Positions 5,834-10,321 of a stretch of DNA of 10,321 nucleotides are shown one piece after another. Position 1 is the stretch's first letter. Every line of letters starts with the position of its first letter. This DNA comes from Paenibacillaceae bacterium (GTDB taxonomy: Bacteria > Bacillota > Bacilli > Paenibacillales > YIM-B00363): positions 1 to 10,321 of the forward strand of contig JAGWXQ010000031.1 in NCBI GenBank assembly GCA_018969805.1, in the 5' to 3' direction. The notes beneath the pieces were generated by a model that was given only the letters and a program-made list of their open reading frames with translations, searched no databases and was not told the DNA's origin. The position numbers and the translations under genes are program-made.

Positions 5834-5927
5834 GAACTTAGGTGCTTATACGATCAGGCGCGCCATAGATGATGCATCCGTACGACCACGCAATCAAAAA
5901 CGCCCGACCAAAAAGGGGAGAGGGAGT

Positions 5928-6302
5928 ATGTTTCGTCTTGGACAAAAAGTCATCATCGTACACGACCAATTAGAACAAGGGTTGCCCCTCGGACAGCATG
6001 GGTACATCATCGCATACGAGCGCAACCAAGACAACGTGTTTGACTACTTGATGCGCATTCCATCCATCAACAAACACATGTTTGTCTTAGAGAGTGACAT
6101 CGCATCGGAAGAGACGCTGTATCGCGCGGCCGCAGAACAGCTCGAAAAAGAAGTGTTGATCGACTATGCGTTGAAGACGTGGAACAAAGAGCTTTTTGAT
6201 GCACTCGTAAAAAAAGAAGACGATGCAAACGTGGAGACGGTACCGTTGTCTCGTTCGGAAGCACAATTTGTGCGCCAAATCAACTTGCGGGCGTGGATTT
6301 AG
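5928..6302 (+). CDS. hypothetical protein upstream of gatC (orf124)
   Basis: This is a 124-residue soluble protein that I do not recognise. The first 60 residues look like a small beta domain: MFRLGQKVIIVHD, then GLPLGQHGYIIAYER, then FDYLMRIPSINKHMFVLESDI. The GxKVxI...G..G.I pattern recalls SH3-like or KOW-like barrels. The second half is charged and helical (RAAAEQLEKEVLIDYALKTW, LFDALVKKEDDA). The ATG at 5928 follows GGGGAG (5915-5920) by 7 bases. The frame is open back to an ATG at 5811, but that start lacks a ribosome binding site and the added sequence is low in hydrophobic residues. The stop is 25 bases before gatC, so it should be the first gene of the operon. Its coding strand is less G/T-rich than gatA. 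A role linked to tRNA amidation is only suggested by position. Confidence 0.75.
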   Translation: MFRLGQKVIIVHDQLEQGLPLGQHGYIIAYERNQDNVFDYLMRIPSINKHMFVLESDIASEETLYRAAAEQLEKEVLIDYALKTWNKELFDALVKKEDDANVETVPLSRSEAQFVRQINLRAWI

Positions 6303-6327
6303 CAGCCCGAAAAAGGTGGACCACACG

Positions 6328-6615
6328 ATGCACGAACAAACCGATGTCGCGTCGCACGTCGCAGCACTGGCGTTGCTGCATCTCGATGCGCAGCGCCATG
6401 CAGCGCTTGCCCAGCAGCTCCACGAGATCGTGCAGTATGCGCACAAGCTGTATGAAGTCGATGTCGCCCACGTCGATCCGATGAGCCACGGTGTCGTTGC
6501 TGCTGTGCCGTGGCGCACGGACACATGCGCGCGGGACACGACTGTGGAACAGTTGTTGCACAGCGCGCCTGCACGTGAGGGCACTTTTTATGTCGTGCCA
6601 CCCGTTATAGAGTAA
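6328..6615 (+). CDS. gatC: Asp-tRNA(Asn)/Glu-tRNA(Gln) amidotransferase subunit C
   Basis: GatC is the small subunit of the GatCAB complex. It wraps around the GatA-GatB interface and stabilises it. The 95-residue length fits the family. The expected features are present in order: VAALALLHLD (helix 1 with the L-x-L core), QLHEIVQYAHKLYEVDVAHVDP, the short SHGVV, and the C-terminal RTD, EQLLHSAPAREGTFYVVPPVIE, where APxxxxxFxVPxVIE is the family hallmark. Sequence outside these blocks is rather divergent and alanine/histidine-rich. The ATG at 6328 has an excellent ribosome binding site AAGGTGGA (6313-6320), 7 bases away. It lies 25 bases after orf124 and 21 bases before gatA. Confidence 0.9.
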   Translation: MHEQTDVASHVAALALLHLDAQRHAALAQQLHEIVQYAHKLYEVDVAHVDPMSHGVVAAVPWRTDTCARDTTVEQLLHSAPAREGTFYVVPPVIE

Positions 6616-6636
6616 ACCGATAGGAGTGCACAATCC

Positions 6637-8121
6637 GTGGGACACATATGGGATGCACCGCTCGCGCACATTGCGCGCAGTGTGCGCCAAAAAGAGCTCT
6701 CTGTCACTGAGCTCGTCGCGCATGCGCTCGCTCGCATCGATACGGTCGATCGACGCGTGCGTGCTTTTTTGACCGTCGATGGAGACGGTGCGCTTGCCCG
6801 TGCCCGTTTGCTCGATGCGCAGGGCACAGACGGTGTGTTGGCCGGCTTGCCGATGGCCATCAAAGACAACATCAGCACGCGGGGAATCAAGACGACGTGT
6901 GCCAGCAAAATGCTGGAGCACTTCGTCCCGGCGTACGACGCGACCGTCGTTGCGCGGTTGGCGGATGCGGGGACGGTGTTGCTCGGCAAGCTGAACATGG
7001 ATGAGTTTGCCATGGGGGGCTCCAATGAAAATTCCGCGTTTTTTCCGACACACAATCCGTGGGACGTCACGTGTGTGCCAGGGGGCTCCAGTGGCGGTTC
7101 GGCAGCGGCGGTAGCGGCGGGAGAAGTGTTGTTTGCGCTTGGTTCAGATACGGGGGGCTCCATACGGCAGCCCGCAGCGTACTGTGGTGTCGTCGGTCTC
7201 AAACCGACGTACGGGCTCATTTCGCGGTATGGGCTCGTATCGTTTGCGTCTTCGCTTGATGTCATTGGCCCGCTCACGCGCACGGTCGAAGATGCGGCAC
7301 TCGTGCTCGGTGTGCTCGCAGGCCACGATGCGCGCGATGCGACGAGTGCCTCGATCACGCCTCCTTCCTATGTGGAAGCGCTCACAGGGGACATCCGTGG
7401 CGTGCGCATCGCATTGCCCCGCGAATACGTCGCTGAAGGAATTGATCCGGACGTGCGGGATGCGGTGTTTGCAGCGCGGGCGGTATTTGAGCGGCTTGGG
7501 GCGCACATCGATGAGGTGTCGATGCCGCACAATGAGTACGCCGTCGCGACGTACTACATCGTCGCGTCTTCGGAGGCATCGTCCAATCTTGCGCGCTATG
7601 ATGGTGTGCGCTATGGGATGCGTGTGGACGATGCGCAAGGGCTTCAGGACATGTATACACGTACGCGCAGTGTGGCGTTTGGCGAGGAAGTGCAACGGCG
7701 CATTATGCTGGGGACGTACGCGCTCAGCTCGGGATTCGAACGTGCGTTTTATGGACAAGCACAAAAAGTGCGTACCCTTATTGCGCAAGATTTTCGTGCG
7801 GTGTTTGATCAATACGACATCATCATCGGGCCAACCGCCCCGACGGCGGCGTTTGCGATGGGGGCGCATACGAGCGACCCATTGACGATGTATCTGAACG
7901 ATACGTACTCGATCCCGATGAGTTTGGCGGGCGTACCGGCGTTGTCGTTGCCGTGCGGTGCCGATGCGCGTGGGATGCCGGTCGGGCTGCAAGTGATCGG
8001 CAAGCCGTTTGCGGAAGTGGACGTATTGCGCGTCGCACATGCGTTTGAACAAGCGACGACACACCATCTGCGTCGCCCTGCTTTGCGCGATGCGTATGCA
8101 GCCAAGGAGGCAGATGCATGA
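6637..8121 (+). CDS. gatA: Asp-tRNA(Asn)/Glu-tRNA(Gln) amidotransferase subunit A (glutaminase)
   Basis: GatA is the glutaminase subunit of GatCAB and belongs to the amidase signature family. It releases ammonia from glutamine, which is channelled to GatB to amidate misacylated Glu-tRNA(Gln) or Asp-tRNA(Asn). The 494-residue protein is full length. The catalytic Ser-cisSer-Lys triad is intact: Lys76 in PMAIKDN, Ser151 in the GGSSGGSAAAVA signature, and Ser175 in GSDTGGSIRQPAA, each three positions before the S. aureus GatA residues. GLKPTYGLISRYG and the C-terminal PTAPTAAF and GMPVGLQVIG are also typical. The start is GTG at 6637, with AGGAG (6622-6626) 10 bases upstream. The end overlaps gatB by the four bases ATGA, which implies translational coupling. 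Confidence 0.96.
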   Translation: MGHIWDAPLAHIARSVRQKELSVTELVAHALARIDTVDRRVRAFLTVDGDGALARARLLDAQGTDGVLAGLPMAIKDNISTRGIKTTCASKMLEHFVPAYDATVVARLADAGTVLLGKLNMDEFAMGGSNENSAFFPTHNPWDVTCVPGGSSGGSAAAVAAGEVLFALGSDTGGSIRQPAAYCGVVGLKPTYGLISRYGLVSFASSLDVIGPLTRTVEDAALVLGVLAGHDARDATSASITPPSYVEALTGDIRGVRIALPREYVAEGIDPDVRDAVFAARAVFERLGAHIDEVSMPHNEYAVATYYIVASSEASSNLARYDGVRYGMRVDDAQGLQDMYTRTRSVAFGEEVQRRIMLGTYALSSGFERAFYGQAQKVRTLIAQDFRAVFDQYDIIIGPTAPTAAFAMGAHTSDPLTMYLNDTYSIPMSLAGVPALSLPCGADARGMPVGLQVIGKPFAEVDVLRVAHAFEQATTHHLRRPALRDAYAAKEADA

Positions 8122-9539
8122 GTCGGTATGAGACGGTCATCGGACTGGAAGTACACGTCGAGCTTAAGACGCAAACGAAGCTGTTTTGTCGATGCGCGAC
8201 ATCGTTTGGTGCGCAGCCAAACGCACATACGTGTCCGGTATGTCTCGGGCATCCTGGAGCACTGCCCGTGACAAATGAGCAGGCGGTCCTGCTCGCTTTG
8301 CGCGCGGCGCTCGCCCTCCAGTGCACGATTCCTCCGGTTACGTCGTTTGATCGCAAAAATTACTTTTATCCAGATTCGCCGAAAGCGTATCAAATATCGC
8401 AATTTGCGCATCCGATCGGACGAAATGGCGTCGTCGAAGTTGCGTTTGGGCGCACGACCGAGCGCATTCGTATTCATCAAGTGCACCTAGAAGAAGATGC
8501 AGGCAAGCTCATTCACGAGCCGTACCGCTCGCTGGTCGATCTCAATCGTGCGGGCACACCGCTCATTGAGATCGTGACAGAGCCGGATTTGCGGTCTGCC
8601 GAGCACGCGAAGATGTTTTTGGAACAATTGCGCGACATCATCCTGTACTGTGGTGTCTCGGATGGAAAAATGGAAGAAGGATCGCTGCGGTGTGACGCAA
8701 ACGTATCGCTGCGCCCGATCGGTGCGACGACACTCGGCACAAAAACAGAAATCAAAAACATGAACTCTTTTCGCGCTGTGCAAGGAGGCATCGCCTACGA
8801 AGTCGCACGACAAACGGCGTTGCTTGATCGCGGGGAACGCGTCGTGCAGCAAACGCGCCGCTGGGACGAAGCGCAATCGATCACGATTGCAATGCGATCG
8901 AAAGAGCAAGCACAAGACTATCGCTATTTTGCCGATCCAGATCTCGGGGGCATCGCGCTCTCAGACCAGCTGATCACCCAAGTGCGCGATGCACTGCCAG
9001 AACTGCCGCTTGCCAAACGCCAACGGTACGAGCAGCAATACGGATTGTCGGAGTACGATGCGGCATCGTTGACGGCGCACGTTGCGCTGACCAAGCTGTT
9101 TGACGAGGCGATGGCACATGCTGCCGATGCCAAAACGGTTGCAAACGTATTGCTGGGCGACGTGTGCGCGTACGCGAATGCCCACGATGCGCCATTGTCC
9201 ACACTGCCCATCACCGGTGCGCACATCGCACAGCTCGCAGCACTGCTTGCACAAGGGACGATTTCCCAACCAATTGCCAAAAAAGTGCTCAAACAAACAC
9301 TGCAAACGGGAGAGGCACCAAACGACATCGTCGCCACACAAGGACTGACCCAAATCCAAGACAGCGATGCGATCGATGCCCTCGTCACACAAGTGATCAC
9401 GGCGCATCCCCAATCCGTCGCGGACGTTCGTTCCGGAAAAACCCAGGCACTGGGCTTTCTCGTCGGTCAAGTCATGCGCGCCTCACAAGGCAAAGCCAAT
9501 CCTGCGCTCGTCAATGAACTGCTCAAGAAACGCTTGTGA
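8118..9539 (+). CDS. gatB: Asp-tRNA(Asn)/Glu-tRNA(Gln) amidotransferase subunit B
   Basis: GatB is the kinase/transamidase subunit. It activates the side-chain carboxylate of the misacylated tRNA with ATP and transfers ammonia from GatA. The 473 residues are full length. The N-terminal cradle carries GLEVHVEL (9-16), the zinc-site cysteines Cys24, Cys26, Cys39 and Cys42 (CRC and CPVC), FYPDSPKAYQISQF, HLEEDAGK and LVDLNRAGTPLIEIV. A helical linker and a C-terminal YqeY-like tRNA-binding domain (about 330-473, ending NPALVNELLKKRL) follow. The ATG at 8118 is preceded by AAGGAGG (8104-8110) with 7 bases between. Base use changes inside the gene: from about 8700 the coding strand turns from G/T-rich to A/C-rich. 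The reading frame is intact. There is no strong plus-strand terminator directly behind it; the hairpin at 9612-9636 is the nearest. Confidence 0.96.
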   Translation: MSRYETVIGLEVHVELKTQTKLFCRCATSFGAQPNAHTCPVCLGHPGALPVTNEQAVLLALRAALALQCTIPPVTSFDRKNYFYPDSPKAYQISQFAHPIGRNGVVEVAFGRTTERIRIHQVHLEEDAGKLIHEPYRSLVDLNRAGTPLIEIVTEPDLRSAEHAKMFLEQLRDIILYCGVSDGKMEEGSLRCDANVSLRPIGATTLGTKTEIKNMNSFRAVQGGIAYEVARQTALLDRGERVVQQTRRWDEAQSITIAMRSKEQAQDYRYFADPDLGGIALSDQLITQVRDALPELPLAKRQRYEQQYGLSEYDAASLTAHVALTKLFDEAMAHAADAKTVANVLLGDVCAYANAHDAPLSTLPITGAHIAQLAALLAQGTISQPIAKKVLKQTLQTGEAPNDIVATQGLTQIQDSDAIDALVTQVITAHPQSVADVRSGKTQALGFLVGQVMRASQGKANPALVNELLKKRL

Positions 9540-9603
9540 TGCTGCGCCTTCCTTTTGGTGTGAAACGATACAAAATGGGTGCCCCCGCATCCGATGCACA
9601 ATG

Positions 9604-9636
9604 AACAAAAACCCCCTTCTCAAACTGAGGAGGGGG
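9604..9636 (-). terminator. strong Rho-independent terminator, minus-strand orientation
   Basis: The 11-base arms 9612-9622 and 9626-9636 pair without mismatch (one T-G) around the 3-base loop AAC. On the minus strand the hairpin is followed immediately by TTTTTGTT (9611 down to 9604), a classic tail. On the plus strand only CAATTG follows, so it may end gatB transcripts less efficiently. It lies 72 bases after gatB and about 190 bases after the regulator's stop. Confidence 0.75.
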
Positions 9637-9727
9637 CAATTGTACACCATACAGGGGTTGTTCTGATGCATGCAGCGCAAAACGAATCCGGATCCAGGCG
9701 TATCTCTATACCGATGCAATCAAGGGC

Positions 9728-9756
9728 ATTGTACATATTTGAAATATATGTGTGGA
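9728..9756 (-). promoter_or_regulatory. possible minus-strand promoter in the intergenic region
   Basis: On the minus strand TCCACA (9756 down to 9751, 4 of 6) and TACAAT (9733 down to 9728, 5 of 6) are 17 bases apart. Transcription would start near 9721 and reach the terminator at 9604-9636, giving an RNA of roughly 115 bases with no clear ORF. The AT-rich inverted repeat lies in the spacer. Confidence 0.3.
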
Positions 9757-9787
9757 AGGACGTCATTTCTGTGCGTGGTGTGACAGA

Positions 9788-9819
9788 GACCCCTTATCCA
9801 CAAACGCGGATAAGGGGTC
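9788..9819 (-). terminator. perfect 12-bp hairpin after the LacI-type gene
   Basis: GACCCCTTATCC (9788-9799) and GGATAAGGGGTC (9808-9819) are perfect inverted repeats with an 8-base loop, starting 6 bases beyond the regulator's stop codon. The place suggests a terminator or a 3'-end stabilising hairpin, but neither strand has a T run after it. An operator or other protein site is a less likely alternative. Confidence 0.5.
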
Positions 9820-9825
9820 AGCACA

Positions 9826-10321
9826 TTAGACCGATTTGCAGGAGCTTCGCTCAATGATCGTCGCATCGAGCAACTCGATCAGCTGTGCGGCGCTGTCACG
9901 GCTAATTTGGTCGAGCAAGATCGACACGACGCGCTCCGCGAACGTCTCGCATCTTGTGCCGACAACCGTAATTGGAACCGGTAAAAACGCAAGCTCAGGG
10001 ACATCGTCATAGCAAATAATCGAATAGTGCTCAGGGCATTCCAAACCGTGGTCACGCATCGCTTGCATAAATCCAACAGTCACTTCATACGATCCTGTAA
10101 TATAACTAGAAGGACGCTGGGTGTTGAGCGCACACTGACGTCCCGCAGCGTATCCGTGCGTCCACGATATCCCTTTCGTATCGATGACGACCGAACCTTC
10201 ACGTGGGATGGCGCGCGCTGCCGCCTCTTCCAAAAATCCGATCACTTTTTCATATTGTGTCGCATGGTCTTCCGTGACGACACCGACGTACGCGATGCTG
10301 CGATGACCACGTCCATGCAAA
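9826..10321 (-). CDS. LacI/GalR family transcriptional regulator, C-terminal part (5' end off window)
   Basis: About 165 C-terminal residues of a LacI/GalR-type repressor are visible; the helix-turn-helix and first half of the sugar-binding domain lie beyond the right edge. The periplasmic-binding-protein-like effector domain is recognisable: LHGRGHRSIAYVGVV (the common GHRxIAxxG motif), then GSYEVTVGFMQAMRDHGLECPEHYSIICYDDVPELAFLPVPITVV, which follows the family pattern of A/G-x-A-G, P-x-D/H-SI and DD before the P-x-T hinge strand (quoted here as adjoining blocks). It ends with ATIIERSS. The usual ASND before the A-x-G helix reads ITGSYE, so effector contacts may differ. The stop TAA is at 9826-9828. 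The regulated genes cannot be told because the upstream side is missing. Confidence 0.82.
   Translation of the reverse strand, partial: LHGRGHRSIAYVGVVTEDHATQYEKVIGFLEEAAARAIPREGSVVIDTKGISWTHGYAAGRQCALNTQRPSSYITGSYEVTVGFMQAMRDHGLECPEHYSIICYDDVPELAFLPVPITVVGTRCETFAERVVSILLDQISRDSAAQLIELLDATIIERSSCKSV

Larger units (their letters stand above)
9540..9825. other. 286-base convergent intergenic region between gatB and the LacI-type gene
   Basis: No gene is supported here. A plus-strand frame from 9579 stays open into the regulator gene but lacks a ribosome binding site and crosses both hairpins. The region contains an 11-bp hairpin with a minus-strand T run (9604-9636), an AT-rich inverted repeat (ACATAT 9733-9738, ATATGT 9746-9751), a possible minus-strand promoter (9728-9756) and a 12-bp perfect hairpin (9788-9819). 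Confidence 0.6.

Noticed and set aside
5811..5927. N-terminal extension of orf124 from ATG 5811 or 5832
   Set aside because: Neither start has a ribosome binding site, and 5811 lies inside the proposed promoter. ATG 5928 is well placed.
5840..5927. T-box or other riboswitch in the gatCAB leader
   Set aside because: The leader is short, and I find no T-box consensus, specifier loop or terminator/antiterminator pair.
7144..8067. Minus-strand ORF of 307 codons opposite gatA
   Set aside because: gatA is complete and strongly conserved; the antisense product is Arg/His-rich low-complexity sequence, typical of shadow frames in GC-rich DNA.
9579..9857. Plus-strand ORF of 92 codons after gatB
   Set aside because: It has no ribosome binding site, runs through two hairpins and into the opposite-strand regulator, and has no protein-like pattern.

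Overview
The window looks like chromosomal DNA of a moderately GC-rich, probably spore-forming member of the Bacillota (class Bacilli). The evidence is the gene set: a GatCAB operon, a UPF0435/DUF1128 protein, a YtvI-like AI-2E membrane protein, a PatB-type C-S lyase and an Fsr-type exporter, together with strong purine-rich ribosome binding sites and GTG/TTG starts. An Alicyclobacillaceae-like host would fit, but that is an inference and the family is not proven.

Layout. Bases 1-195 are the 3' end of a group II intron: the last 40 codons of its reverse transcriptase/maturase, then domain V and domain VI with a bulged branch-point A. A 474-base stretch without a convincing gene follows (196-669), holding a 13-T tract and a sigma-A-like promoter. 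Next come a PatB/MalY aminotransferase-fold lyase (670-1836, +) and, tail to tail and overlapping it by 7 bases, a UPF0435 protein (1830-2054, -). From a shared divergent region with a candidate operator runs an Fsr-like MFS exporter (2146-3321, +) followed 10 bases later by a DedA protein (3332-3910, +). On the minus strand are an unrecognised His/Cys-rich protein with its own promoter and terminator (3963-4523) and an AI-2E/YtvI-like permease (4615-5724). Divergent from the permease is the four-gene operon orf124-gatC-gatA-gatB (5928-9539, +). A 286-base gap with two strong hairpins separates it from the C-terminal part of a LacI-family regulator on the minus strand (9826 to the right edge).

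How the genes work together. GatC, GatA and GatB form the tRNA-dependent amidotransferase that makes Gln-tRNA(Gln) and/or Asn-tRNA(Asn). The small gene orf124 sits directly upstream with a 25-base gap and is probably co-transcribed. The exporter and DedA form a two-gene membrane unit. The remaining genes look like single units of core or housekeeping metabolism. No CRISPR, tRNA, rRNA, complete insertion sequence, toxin-antitoxin or defence system was seen. The least explained parts are orf186 (3963-4523), orf124 (5928-6302), the G9 tract in the permease leader, and a possible minus-strand small RNA at about 9604-9721.
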